64,000 nucleotides of DNA, taken from assembly GCF_000332055.1 (NCBI RefSeq), contig NZ_ALVZ01000231.1, positions 1-64,000 of the forward strand. The letters run 5' to 3'. Of this stretch, positions 1 to 8,403 are shown in pieces. Made by a program: the position numbers and the translations under genes. The notes under the pieces are model-generated. The model did not search any database and was not told where the DNA came from. It saw only the letters and a program-made list of their open reading frames with translations. Every line of letters begins with the position of its first letter. Position 1 is the first letter of the stretch. This stretch comes from Xenococcus sp. PCC 7305. GTDB taxonomy: Bacteria > Cyanobacteriota > Cyanobacteriia > Cyanobacteriales > Xenococcaceae.

Positions 1-4
1 TTTT

Positions 5-115
5 GGCGTTGCTGATTTAAAACATGAAAGAATTTTGGACTAATCTTCTTTGCTTCTTTCTTTGCGTCTTTGCGCCTTTGCGCGAAACGAATTCATATCT
101 GGATTCAGCAACGCC
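5..115. mobile_element. MITE-like element with 11-bp terminal inverted repeats
   Basis: GGCGTTGCTGA at 5-15 is matched perfectly by its reverse complement at 105-115, so the 111-bp stretch has the form of a miniature inverted-repeat element. The interior holds pyrimidine-rich near-repeats (TTTGCGTC, TTTGCGCC) and no reading frame of note. It ends 27 bp before miaA, so it could carry or displace the miaA promoter. Calling it mobile is an inference from shape only; no target duplication was identified. Confidence 0.55.
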
Positions 116-142
116 GCAATTTTCAATTTTTAATTAATAAGA

Positions 143-1096
143 ATGCTTATTGTGATTTGTGGCGCGACCGCAAGTGGTAAATCTGGATTGGCCTTGAAAC
201 TAGCACAAAGGCTGAATACTGTTATTCTCAGTGCCGATTCTCGTCAGGTTTATCGTGAATTTGATATTGGAACCGCCAAGCCGTCGATCGCTGAACAGCA
301 ATTAGTTCCCCATTATCTGATCGATATTTGCGAACCAACAGAAACTTTAACTCTTGCAGAATATCAAGAACAAACCCAATCAATTATCAATAAATTCCCA
401 ACAACCCATTCCCCCAAATCCCAACTTCCCCAAATCCCTACTTCCCCATCTTCCCCAACTTCCCCAACCCCCCCAACTCTCCTCGTCGGCGGCACCGGAC
501 TGTATATAAAATCAATTACCAGGGGACTGAAAATTCCTAGAGTGGCACCTCATGGTAATTTGCGATCGCAGCTATCTAGCTTAGGACAAAACCAACTCTA
601 TAGTTTTTTGTCTCAAGTAGATCCTGTTGCAACTAGCAAAATCCATCCCAACGATCAAGTAAGAACATTACGAGCTCTAGAAGTTTATTACGTTACAGGG
701 AAAACCATTACCTCACAGCAAGGAGAAAATCCTCCTCACTATCCAATTTTACAAATCGGCTTAGATTGCGATGTTGACAGCTTAGATCGCAGAATAGCCC
801 AGCGTACTCATCAAATGATTGAAATGGGACTAGTTTCAGAAGTAACCAAACTCTGTAATAAATACGGTCAAGATTTACCTCTTTTAAATACTTTAGGCTA
901 TGGAGAGATGAAACAATATTTAGCCGGAGATCTGAGTTTAGACGCCGCGATCGCAGAAACGATATTGCATACTCGTCAATTTGCTAAGCGACAACGTACT
1001 TGGTTTCGTAATATTCAGGATATCAATTGGTTTGAAGCTAACAATCCTGATTTATTAGAAAATGTATGGCAGAAAATACAAGAATACATTAGGTGA
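143..1096 (+). CDS. miaA: tRNA dimethylallyltransferase
   Basis: MiaA transfers a dimethylallyl group to N6 of A37 in tRNAs that read codons starting with U; it is cytosolic. The 317-residue product has a P-loop (GATASGKS, residues 7-14), the DSRQVY motif (32-37), the VGGTGLY motif (about 115-121) and the RQFAKRQRTWFR segment near the C-terminus. Compared with the family it carries an extra Pro/Ser/Thr-rich stretch of about 27 residues (86-112) directly before VGGTGLY, encoded by an in-frame nonamer array. The ATG at 143 lies just upstream of the P-loop as expected. The core motifs are all present, so the enzyme is probably active despite the insert. Confidence 0.96.
   Translation: MLIVICGATASGKSGLALKLAQRLNTVILSADSRQVYREFDIGTAKPSIAEQQLVPHYLIDICEPTETLTLAEYQEQTQSIINKFPTTHSPKSQLPQIPTSPSSPTSPTPPTLLVGGTGLYIKSITRGLKIPRVAPHGNLRSQLSSLGQNQLYSFLSQVDPVATSKIHPNDQVRTLRALEVYYVTGKTITSQQGENPPHYPILQIGLDCDVDSLDRRIAQRTHQMIEMGLVSEVTKLCNKYGQDLPLLNTLGYGEMKQYLAGDLSLDAAIAETILHTRQFAKRQRTWFRNIQDINWFEANNPDLLENVWQKIQEYIR
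423..476 (+). repeat. In-frame nonamer tandem array inside miaA
   Basis: Three adjacent 9-bp units (CTTCCCCAT, CTTCCCCAA, CTTCCCCAA at 441-467) flanked by degenerate copies encode a Ser-Pro-Thr-rich loop in MiaA. The period of nine keeps the frame open. The array is absent from the usual MiaA layout, so it is a lineage-specific expansion. Confidence 0.8.
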
Positions 1097-1225
1097 AGAT
1101 AAAAATTATTTTGTCTGCACAGCGACACTGGGTAAATAAAGATGGGTTGATTGAGATTTGGCAGTTTTTTTTCTTGTGTTAGCAATAAATATGGGCGCGA
1201 TCGCCGTGAGAAGAGTAGGCATTCT

Positions 1226-1252
1226 GCTTAGTCAGGGGACTAAGCCCGCTTG
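1226..1252 (+). terminator. Probable rho-independent terminator after miaA
   Basis: GCTTAGTC (1226-1233) and GACTAAGC (1238-1245) form a perfect 8-bp stem with loop AGGG, followed after a few bases by TTTTT on the plus strand. It lies 130 bp after miaA and just beyond the end of the convergent nblA gene. The T-run favours action on miaA transcripts; the stem could serve both. Confidence 0.45.
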
Positions 1253-1319
1253 CTTTTTCTCTTCAAGATTATTTTTATTCAGACAGCGCACAATACATAA
1301 TCTCAATCTAAATTTAATA

Positions 1320-1487
1320 TTAGGCAGTCTTCAACAAGTGTTTCATTAGATTATCTTTGACCATCATTTGACGAAACATTTCTAATAAATACTCTTGTGC
1401 TTGCTCCTTGCTTAAACCTCGAACCTGCTCCTGAAGAACTTTTAATTTAAACTGCTGTTCCATACTCAATTTCGCAGATACATCCAT
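1320..1487 (-). CDS. nblA: Phycobilisome degradation protein NblA
   Basis: This 55-residue protein has the classic NblA layout: a helix with SMEQQFKLKVLQEQV, then LSKEQAQEYLLEMFRQMM and the C-terminal VKDNLMKHLLK. NblA is a small helical adaptor that binds phycobiliproteins and delivers phycobilisomes to Clp proteolysis during nutrient starvation. The start is well supported: AAGGAG lies at the ideal distance upstream (1495-1500 on the plus strand). The length is slightly shorter than the usual 55-65 residues but no motif is missing. It is transcribed alone, convergent with miaA. Confidence 0.93.
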   Translation of the reverse strand: MDVSAKLSMEQQFKLKVLQEQVRGLSKEQAQEYLLEMFRQMMVKDNLMKHLLKTA

Positions 1488-1585
1488 AAAACTACTCCTT
1501 ATAAAACTGTATGACTAATTGCAAAAAGTAGAAGTCATCAAAACTATTACTCTTTTAATTAGATTATTTTTTATAAATTTAACAC

Positions 1586-1612
1586 AGGATAGTAAAATGT
1601 CCAGCTTGTCAA
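1586..1612 (-). promoter_or_regulatory. Candidate nblA promoter
   Basis: Reading the minus strand, TTGACA (1607-1612) and TATCCT (1586-1591) resemble -35 and -10 boxes with a 15-bp spacer, about 100 bp upstream of the nblA start. The spacer is shorter than optimal, so this is tentative. No clear NtcA site was found. Confidence 0.3.
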
Positions 1613-1724
1613 GCAATATTGATAGAGATTAATAAAAGTTAATATTTGGGATTAGGAATTTCAATATTCTTCTGTATAATTCAATGCGAAAAAATATAAA
1701 AAACGTGATACTGGTCAGTTCGGC

Positions 1725-1849
1725 AAAACCTAAGACCTAAAACCTAAGACCTAAAACCTAACGCCTAAAACCTAACGCCTAAAACCGAACACCTAAAACC
1801 TAACGCCTAAAACCGAACACCTAAAACCTAACGCCTAAAACCGAACACC
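1725..1849. repeat. Heptamer-based tandem repeat
   Basis: About 125 bp built of 7-bp units (CCTAAAA, CCTAACG, CCTAAGA, CCGAACA) arranged as a 14-bp higher-order repeat. In the second half, CCTAAAACCTAACG alternates with CCTAAAACCGAACA. There are no spacers, so it is not CRISPR. It fills the gap between nblA and the convergently placed 3' end of the histidine-kinase-like gene. The 1488-1887 gap holds only this array and the nblA upstream region. Confidence 0.9.
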
Positions 1850-1887
1850 AGTCTTGAAGACATTAGTAAGTGGAGTTTAGATTGCGA

Positions 1888-3294
1888 TTAGCATCTATCT
1901 TCAATTAATTCTGGAGGAACAGTTGGTAATAAAATACGAAAACTAGAACCTTTGTTTAATTTACTATTGACCAAAATTGAACCGCCAGCGCTTTCTACTA
2001 ATTTATGAACAATAGTTAAACCCAGTCCCGCTCCGGTGATTTCGTTGTTTGTAACGGTCTTAGTGCGATAAAAACTATCAAAAATTTTACCCAAGTCTTT
2101 GGCTTCAATTCCTCGGCCTGTATCACTAATTATTAACTTGATGGCGTCGTTGATACTCGTTGCTTGGACGAAGACTCGACCTTTAGGTGGCGTAAACTGC
2201 AAACTATTATTGAGTAGTTGAATAATTATTTGCCTTACCCAAGCAGTGGGACAAGAAACCGGAGGTAAATTGTCAGGAATTGTATAACCTAGCTGAATTT
2301 GTTTCTCACTAGCTAGGGGTTGATAGGTACTAACTATTCCTGGGATGAGTTCATTTAAATATACCGCTTCTGCCTTCACTGGTCCATGTAAACTAAGCAA
2401 CTCTAATGAACCACTAATGACCGAATTTTGGCGATCGCATTCCCGTTCCAGCATTTTAAGATAGCGTTGGCGTTGTTCTCCTTTGATCGATTTTGATTCC
2501 AGTAAGCTCAAAGCAGTTTTCATATGAGTTATTGGCGATCGTAATTCTGCGACCAAATTATGGAGAAAATCGATGTCCAATCTCAAGTTTTGAGCTGATT
2601 TTATGTCCTTGTTCTGAGTTAGAGATCTTTGCTCAACCGATGCTTGAAAGGATTCTGACTGTTCGATTTGCTTTAAAAGTAGCTTAGTGATGAAATTTGT
2701 AACCTTGGTCTCCGTAGAGGTAATCTTAAATACTGCTGGCAGAATTTGCTCAGTTGCTCTAGATGTTACAAGGTTTTTTTGAATACCCAATAAGGCTTTT
2801 TGTACTACAGACACCTGAAAACTCAACACCATTTTTAGGTAAGGCTGTTCTAGTCTTTTTCCCGAACTATTAACCTTAATCTTGCCCTTTTGCCATTGAG
2901 TAAGAATTAAACCAGAAAAATCTTCAGTAATTACGAGCAGAAAACATTCTCTTTTCAACTCAGCATTTTTTGTCAGAGTAACAGGAATCAAAGAACTGGC
3001 GGCTAAATCCTCAAATCCTAGTAATTTAGCTGAACGTTCTAAATGATCACTACAAAGATAAATCTTTTCAAATTGACCAAGTTTTTGATATTTGCGAACT
3101 TCTTGATGCCAACTTTTTGTTTGAGGTAATTTGAGCCAAATCTTCGCTGATAATTTTTGCTCTATCAGTAGATCTAAAAACATGGCAACGCAAGAGCGAA
3201 CTGTTGTCGGACTAACAGCGATCTCTAAAGGAGGAGGATTGATGCTTTGAACTAGTTGATAAAGAGATAGACTACTCTTAGTTTTGGAAGTCAT
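1888..3294 (-). CDS. DICT-domain histidine-kinase-like protein lacking the phosphoacceptor His
   Basis: The 468-residue protein begins with a DICT-type sensory region (about 1-200), followed by a HisKA-like helical segment and a HATPase_c domain. The ATP-binding boxes are intact: LLNNSLQF (N box), DTGRGIE (G1), FDSFYRT (F box) and GAGLGLTIV (G2). In the H box, where kinases have SHELR-TP, this protein reads VAELRSPI, so the phosphoaccepting His is Ala249; a His occurs four residues earlier (FLHN). It has no membrane segment and should be cytosolic. No response regulator gene is adjacent. It may be a regulatory ATP-binding partner rather than an autokinase, or may use another residue. Confidence 0.8.
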   Translation of the reverse strand: MTSKTKSSLSLYQLVQSINPPPLEIAVSPTTVRSCVAMFLDLLIEQKLSAKIWLKLPQTKSWHQEVRKYQKLGQFEKIYLCSDHLERSAKLLGFEDLAASSLIPVTLTKNAELKRECFLLVITEDFSGLILTQWQKGKIKVNSSGKRLEQPYLKMVLSFQVSVVQKALLGIQKNLVTSRATEQILPAVFKITSTETKVTNFITKLLLKQIEQSESFQASVEQRSLTQNKDIKSAQNLRLDIDFLHNLVAELRSPITHMKTALSLLESKSIKGEQRQRYLKMLERECDRQNSVISGSLELLSLHGPVKAEAVYLNELIPGIVSTYQPLASEKQIQLGYTIPDNLPPVSCPTAWVRQIIIQLLNNSLQFTPPKGRVFVQATSINDAIKLIISDTGRGIEAKDLGKIFDSFYRTKTVTNNEITGAGLGLTIVHKLVESAGGSILVNSKLNKGSSFRILLPTVPPELIEDRC

Positions 3295-3533
3295 GAGTCA
3301 TATGCCGATTTCCGGTTGCCCTTACTAAAATTCTAGTTAAATGCGAAATTGTCGAGCCTTTTCATCTGGCGAGTAAACATGATTATTAATGAATTCAGAG
3401 GAAGTCCCTCTGCAAAATAGTGGGTTCTCTCTGACAACAGGATATCCGACTCTTTTTCAAATTGACAATCACCATCAGCAACTGCAACATGCTACAGGCA
3501 ATTATCCAAAGTAGCAACCAGGCAGTAAACCTT

Positions 3534-3567
3534 TACAAAAGAAGCTAACAATTGCTTTTGTAGCTTC
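3534..3567. promoter_or_regulatory. Two overlapping hairpins upstream of lipA
   Basis: TACAAAAG (3534-3541) pairs with CTTTTGTA (3555-3562), and GAAGCTA (3541-3547) pairs with TAGCTTC (3561-3567). The two stems share bases and cannot form together. They lie 49 bp before the lipA start in a 320-bp intergenic region that otherwise shows nothing convincing except a 41-codon ORF (3389-3514) I do not trust. Confidence 0.3.
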
Positions 3568-3615
3568 TCTCCTACAATGAGTAAAGAGAATTTAATAGTA
3601 TTTTAGGAGCAAGTG

Positions 3616-4491
3616 ATGGTGACAAAACCGGATTGGTTAAGAGTAAAAGCACCTCAATGGCAAAGGGTAGGTAATGTCAAAGAAATATTAAGAGATTTAG
3701 CCTTAAATACTGTATGTGAAGAAGCTTCCTGCCCCAACATTGGCGAATGTTTTAATGTTGGGACTGCTACGTTTTTGATTATGGGTCCTGCTTGCACCCG
3801 TGCTTGCCCCTATTGTGATATAGATTTCGATAAAAAACCTCAAGGGCTTGATCCTAGTGAACCTATCAGATTAGGAGAAGCTGTTCGTCGTCTCAACTTG
3901 AATCATGTAGTTATTACTTCTGTTAACCGAGACGATTTACCCGATGGCGGAGCATCTCAATTTGTCCGCTGTATCGAACAGGTGCGCCGAGTTTCGCCTC
4001 AAACTACGATAGAAGTATTGATCCCTGATCTTTGTGGAAATTGGGAAGCTCTCGAAATAATACTGCAGGCCCAACCAGAAGTCCTTAACCATAATACAGA
4101 GACGATTCCCCGTTTCTATAAAAAAGTTCGTCCTCAAGGTAATTACCAAAGATCGCTAGAATTACTCCAAAAAACCCGCGACTTAGCACCTGCAACCTAT
4201 ACAAAATCAGGTCTTATGGTGGGCTTGGGCGAAACAGATTCAGAAGTTAGGGCCGTGATGGGAGATTTACGCCAGGTAGATTGCGATATTTTGACCATCG
4301 GACAATATTTACAACCTTCTCAAAAACATTTAGAAGTTAAAGAATTTATTAAGCCTGGCCAGTTTGCTGCTTGGCAAAAGTTCGGCGAATCTTTAGGGTT
4401 TCTTCAACTTGTGGCAACACCTCTAACCCGTAGTTCTTATCACGCAGAAGAAGTTAGGAGTTTAATGAAATTGTATCCTCGAAAAAAGTAA
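3616..4491 (+). CDS. lipA: Lipoyl synthase
   Basis: LipA is a radical-SAM enzyme that inserts two sulfurs into octanoyl chains bound to lipoyl domains, using one SAM-binding and one auxiliary 4Fe-4S cluster. The auxiliary-cluster cysteines are in [12 protein letters not shown] near residue 35, and the radical-SAM CX3CX2C is in CTRACPYC near residue 60. The C-terminal RSSYHAEE holds the conserved serine ligand. I chose ATG 3616 over the in-frame GTG 3613 because AGGAG(C) at 3605-3610 is then well spaced. The length (291 residues) is normal for the family. Confidence 0.96.
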   Translation: MVTKPDWLRVKAPQWQRVGNVKEILRDLALNTVCEEASCPNIGECFNVGTATFLIMGPACTRACPYCDIDFDKKPQGLDPSEPIRLGEAVRRLNLNHVVITSVNRDDLPDGGASQFVRCIEQVRRVSPQTTIEVLIPDLCGNWEALEIILQAQPEVLNHNTETIPRFYKKVRPQGNYQRSLELLQKTRDLAPATYTKSGLMVGLGETDSEVRAVMGDLRQVDCDILTIGQYLQPSQKHLEVKEFIKPGQFAAWQKFGESLGFLQLVATPLTRSSYHAEEVRSLMKLYPRKK

Positions 4492-4606
4492 ATCATGTAG
4501 TAATTACTTAGGTCGACAGCTATTTTTTGAATTGGCAAATTTCACCGTATTTTTTTTGCGTATAATTACGTAAGAAAAAATTATTTAATTTATAAAAAAT
4601 TTGTTC

Positions 4607-4644
4607 AAGAGCAAGTATGTCCGTGATTATACTTGCTCTTTTTT
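4607..4644 (+). terminator. Rho-independent terminator downstream of lipA
   Basis: A perfect 12-bp stem, 4607-4618 with 4629-4640 (core GAGCAAGTAT/ATACTTGCTC), has a 10-nt loop and is followed by a run of T. It lies 115 bp after lipA. The rest of the 4492-4940 gap is AT-rich and shows no gene; it must contain the sigC promoter region. Confidence 0.8.
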
Positions 4645-4940
4645 GCGGCAAAAATATCTTGCAACATTTTATTTTTTTCAGTATAAAAGTGATAAAAACC
4701 ATGTAAGATGTTAAACAATTCCTCAATAAGGAAAACCAGTGAATAAAAGTCCATCTACTATAATCAAATTAACAACTATTTGCTTCTCCAAGCTCTAAGA
4801 AGTCTTTAAAGGATGGCCTAATATTAACTATAAAAAAAGCCTTAACCAGTGTTCTTTTTTATCTCAAACTTGGGCAACCTAATGCTTAGAGGAGTGATTC
4901 CAACCTGATTTTCATTCTAAGTCGTCATTGAGAAATTGCC

Positions 4941-6194
4941 ATGTCAGCCAGTTCCTTATCTATTGAGTCCAAAGAAGATTATCCTGTTTCTAATTACGAA
5001 ATAAGTAATTTAGAAGAAAATAATTTAAATTCAAACAAGATTGGTGATGATCTTGTAGAACTTGATTTTGAGCATCTCGATACAGAAAATATCGCTAAAA
5101 GAGGGAGTCGTACTACTACAGACCTAGTTCGTTTATATCTTCAAGAAATTGGTAGAGTCCCTTTACTAGAAAGAGACGAAGAAGTTTCCGAGGCCCAGAA
5201 AGTTCAGCGGCATATAAATATCTTGGAACAACGAGATGAGGCGGCGAAAAAAGGAAATATAAATATAGCGGAATTTGTCGAAATCATTAACGCTCATGAC
5301 GCTTTGGTGGCGCAGCTAAGCCATCGTCCTTCTATGAAAAGATGGGCTAAAAGTCTAGACATGGAAATTCCTGAGTTGAAAGAGGCTCTATCCCGAGGAA
5401 AAGCCAGTTGGGCTCAAGTCACAGGATGTGAAGTCAATGAATTGGAAAAAATCCAAAAAGACGGTATTCGTGCCAAAGAACATATGATCAAGGCGAATTT
5501 ACGTCTAGTCGTTTCGGTGGCTAAAAAATATCAAAATCGCGGTTTGGAATTGCTCGATCTTATTCAAGAAGGAACGCTAGGACTAGAAAGAGCCGTAGAA
5601 AAATTTGATCCTACCAAAGGTTACCGTTTTAGCACCTATGCCTATTGGTGGATTCGCCAAGGAATCACTAGAGCGATCGCAACCCAAAGTCGCACCATTA
5701 GACTTCCTGTCCACATCACGGAAAAGCTGAATAAGATTAAAAAAGCTCAACGGAAAATCTCTCAAGAAAAAGGCCGCACCCCCTGCATCGAAGATCTATC
5801 CCTAGAGTTAGACATGACGGCAGCACAAATTCGTGAAGTCTTATTGCGGGTACCACGCTCAGTTTCTCTGGAGATTAAAGTCGGGAAAGAAAAAGACACC
5901 GAATTAGGAGATTTGCTGGAAACTGAAAGCGCCTCTCCCGAAGAAACCTTGATGCGAGAATCTCTACAACGAGACTTACAACTATTGTTGTCAGAATTAA
6001 CTAGCAGAGAAAGAGAAGTGATTCAAATGCGTTTTGGCTTTGGTGGCGAAAAACCCTTTTCTCTGGCTGAGATTGGTCGATGTCTAGAGCTTTCGCGCGA
6101 AAGAGTACGACAAATCGAGGCCAAAGCACTACAGAAGCTTAGACAGCCCAGACGTCGCAATCTGATTAGAGATTATTTGGAATCTCTTAGTTAA
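4941..6194 (+). CDS. sigC: RNA polymerase sigma factor, group 2 (SigC type)
   Basis: A sigma-70 family factor of 417 residues. Region 1.2 begins at TTDLVRLYLQEIGRVPLL. A spacer follows, then region 2 (KANLRLVVSVAKKYQNRG, LLDLIQEG, FDPTKGYRFSTYAYWWIRQ), region 3 and region 4 with the helix-turn-helix FSLAEIGRCLELSRERVRQIE. There is no group-1 acidic region 1.1 block, which fits group 2. The acidic N-terminal 50 residues and the insertion between regions 1.2 and 2.1 match the cyanobacterial SigC subgroup, which is linked to stationary-phase and stress expression. The subgroup assignment is from memory of the family, the sigma-70 call is certain. Confidence 0.9.
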   Translation: MSASSLSIESKEDYPVSNYEISNLEENNLNSNKIGDDLVELDFEHLDTENIAKRGSRTTTDLVRLYLQEIGRVPLLERDEEVSEAQKVQRHINILEQRDEAAKKGNINIAEFVEIINAHDALVAQLSHRPSMKRWAKSLDMEIPELKEALSRGKASWAQVTGCEVNELEKIQKDGIRAKEHMIKANLRLVVSVAKKYQNRGLELLDLIQEGTLGLERAVEKFDPTKGYRFSTYAYWWIRQGITRAIATQSRTIRLPVHITEKLNKIKKAQRKISQEKGRTPCIEDLSLELDMTAAQIREVLLRVPRSVSLEIKVGKEKDTELGDLLETESASPEETLMRESLQRDLQLLLSELTSREREVIQMRFGFGGEKPFSLAEIGRCLELSRERVRQIEAKALQKLRQPRRRNLIRDYLESLS

Positions 6195-6210
6195 TTGAGT
6201 CAGATACGCT

Positions 6211-6249
6211 ATCAAGAGGGGGTTAGGAGCTAGCCCTCCTCTACTTGAT
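6211..6249 (+). terminator. Hairpin after sigC
   Basis: ATCAAG (6211-6216) pairs with CTTGAT (6244-6249), and the inner GAGGGGG opposes CCCTCC to extend an imperfect GC-rich stem. No clear T-run follows, so termination is plausible but not certain. Confidence 0.4.
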
Positions 6250-6305
6250 TCCAATACCGTGAAAAAGATAATGTAAGGGGTAAGAATTCTTAGCAATCAT
6301 AAATT

Positions 6306-7463
6306 GTGCAATTAAAATATGCCTTAGTCCATGAATGGTTTACCCCAGAAGCCACTGGCGGTTCGGAACTGGTAGTTCAGGAAATATTGAATTACATTGA
6401 TGCTGAACTCTACGCTTTGATCGACTTTGAATCAACTAATTCTGACAGTTATCTTTACGAGCGCTTGATTGGTACAACATTCCTACAACATTGGCCATTC
6501 ACTCGTAAAGGAGTGCAAAAGTATTTGCCCCTGATGCCCTTGGCCATAGAGCAACTAGACTTAAGGGCGTATGATGTGATTTTATCTTCTTCCCATGCCG
6601 TTGCCAAAGGTGTGATATCTAGTCCCCATCAACTGCATATTTCCTATTGCCATACCCCAATGCGCTATGCCTGGGATCTGACCTTTGATTATCTGCAAAA
6701 TGACCCTAGAGGACAGGGCTTTTCAGGCATTTTAACCAGATATATTCTGCATCGCTTACGAACTTGGGATGTCATCTCCGCGAATCGGGTAGATTATTTT
6801 ATTGCCAATTCTCACCACACTGCTTGTCGCATCTGGCGTTGCTATCGCCGTCAAGCAAAAGTTATTTATCCTCCGGTAAATATCAATAGATTTCAACATT
6901 TAGCTAAATCTAAGCCCCAAAAAGAGGAATTTTACCTTACAGTTTGTCGACTGGTAAGCTATAAAAAAGTATCTTTAATTGTAGAAGCTTTTAATCAACT
7001 TAAAAAACCTCTAGTAATTATTGGTACGGGTTCCGATCTTCAACAAATTCGTAAATTGGCCAAATCTAACGTGCAAATAATGGGTTCGCAACCCCATAAT
7101 GTAGTTGAGGATTATTTAGCCAAAGCGAAAGCATTCGTTTATGCTGCTTGTGAAGATTTTGGCATCGCTCTGGTTGAAGCTCAAGCCTGTGGCACGCCAG
7201 TCATAGCATATAAACAAGGAGGTGCATCAGAAACAGTCAAAGATATGACCCAGTATCCAAAAACAAGTACGGGTATCTTGTTTGAGGAACAAACAGTTGA
7301 GGCGATTGTCGAAGCTGTTAAAAACTTTGAAAAACATCAAAATCGAATTGATGTGGAGCAATGTTGCTTGCAAGCAGAGAAATTTAACCCGATAATTTTT
7401 AAGAAGTCCTACCTAGAATTTATAGACAATTGTTGTCAAAAATTTTATTCTAGTGATAAATAA
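6306..7463 (+). CDS. Glycosyltransferase family 4
   Basis: The 385-residue protein has a GT-B fold signature. It shows the N-terminal HEWFTPEATGGSE acceptor-side motif, HTPMRYAWDL, and the C-terminal nucleotide-sugar motif EDFGIALVEAQACGTPVIA with the two Glu residues of the EX7E signature. Close relatives are mannosyl- or glycosyltransferases acting on exopolysaccharide or O-antigen intermediates at the cytoplasmic face. The start is GTG 6306, with no strong ribosome site. The two following genes (sugar-phosphate transferase and gmd) run in the same direction and point to one surface-polysaccharide pathway. The sugar transferred cannot be told from the sequence. Confidence 0.88.
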   Translation: MQLKYALVHEWFTPEATGGSELVVQEILNYIDAELYALIDFESTNSDSYLYERLIGTTFLQHWPFTRKGVQKYLPLMPLAIEQLDLRAYDVILSSSHAVAKGVISSPHQLHISYCHTPMRYAWDLTFDYLQNDPRGQGFSGILTRYILHRLRTWDVISANRVDYFIANSHHTACRIWRCYRRQAKVIYPPVNINRFQHLAKSKPQKEEFYLTVCRLVSYKKVSLIVEAFNQLKKPLVIIGTGSDLQQIRKLAKSNVQIMGSQPHNVVEDYLAKAKAFVYAACEDFGIALVEAQACGTPVIAYKQGGASETVKDMTQYPKTSTGILFEEQTVEAIVEAVKNFEKHQNRIDVEQCCLQAEKFNPIIFKKSYLEFIDNCCQKFYSSDK

Positions 7464-7602
7464 GGTCAAAACAACTGTTATTGCTAAGCTTTAGAGCCTT
7501 AAAAACTCAAAAAGTGCAAATTAATGTTCAAATTAGCTTTAATTAGTTTGACTTTAAATATATGATTGGGACTGTGTGGTGTGTGTGATTTGAAGGAGAG
7601 AG

Positions 7603-8343
7603 ATGACTGCTACTAACAGCCAAACTATCTCCACTAAGCTAGTACAAAAATTTTTTAGGAAGAGTCTGAAAAGACCTCTAGTCGCCCCTAAGAAAACTCA
7701 AGGTTTTTCCTTAGCATTAGCTTTAGATGGAGAGTTAACCAAACGTTTATTTGATATAGTTTTTTCCCTGGCGGTTTTGATATTTCTATCCCCGCTCTAC
7801 CTTGTTCTGTCTGCTTTAATCGCCCTTAGTTCCCCTGGGCCAATTTTTTACGTTCAGCAGAGAGTTGGCAAGGATTTTCAGCCCTTCAACTGCATTAAGT
7901 TTCGGACTATGGTCAATAATGCGGATGAAATTTTGGAAACCATGATGGCCGATTCTCCTGAGATGAGGGACGAATTTACCGACAATTTCAAGCTTAAAAG
8001 AGACCCAAGAATTACCCGCATCGGTAATTTTCTTCGTTTAACTAGTTTAGATGAGTTTCCCCAGTTTTGGAATGTTCTCAAAGGGGAAATGAGTGTTGTC
8101 GGGCCGAGACCTCTAGTTCCAGAAGAGTTACATAAATACGGTCGCCGTATTAATGCAGTATTACAAATAAAACCAGGAATCACTGGATTATGGCAAGTCT
8201 CTGGCAGAAATGATATTCCCTATCCCAAAAGAATTCAGATAGATGTTTATTATGCTATTAGTAGGAATTGGTTGTTGGATTTATGGATTATTGTAAAAAC
8301 CATTGGGGTCGTCATTTTCCCTGGTAATAATGGTGCTTATTAA
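7603..8343 (+). CDS. Sugar-phosphate transferase (polyprenyl glycosylphosphotransferase)
   Basis: Members of this family load the first sugar phosphate onto undecaprenyl phosphate and so start exopolysaccharide repeat synthesis. The 246-residue protein is the short form, with one membrane helix (about residues 50-75) and the catalytic C-terminal domain. Typical motifs are FYVQQRVG, KFRTM, SLDEFPQFWNVLKGEMSVVGPRPL and the final GLWQVSGRN. AAGGAGAG sits just before the ATG. The protein lacks the N-terminal four-helix region of WbaP/WcaJ. The gene lies between a GT4 gene and gmd. Confidence 0.93.
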   Translation: MTATNSQTISTKLVQKFFRKSLKRPLVAPKKTQGFSLALALDGELTKRLFDIVFSLAVLIFLSPLYLVLSALIALSSPGPIFYVQQRVGKDFQPFNCIKFRTMVNNADEILETMMADSPEMRDEFTDNFKLKRDPRITRIGNFLRLTSLDEFPQFWNVLKGEMSVVGPRPLVPEELHKYGRRINAVLQIKPGITGLWQVSGRNDIPYPKRIQIDVYYAISRNWLLDLWIIVKTIGVVIFPGNNGAY

Positions 8344-8403
8344 GGTGCTTATTAAAATGAGATAAACAGGAAACATTACATATTATAATTAGCAAAATTT
8401 AGG

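Noticed and set aside
1158..1349. 63-codon plus-strand ORF overlapping nblA
   Set aside because: No family resemblance; it runs antisense into nblA and across the terminator hairpin.
1725..1849. CRISPR array
   Set aside because: The 14-bp units are contiguous, without unique spacers, and no cas genes are near.
3389..3514. 41-codon ORF upstream of lipA
   Set aside because: No ribosome site and no recognised similarity; it could be chance.
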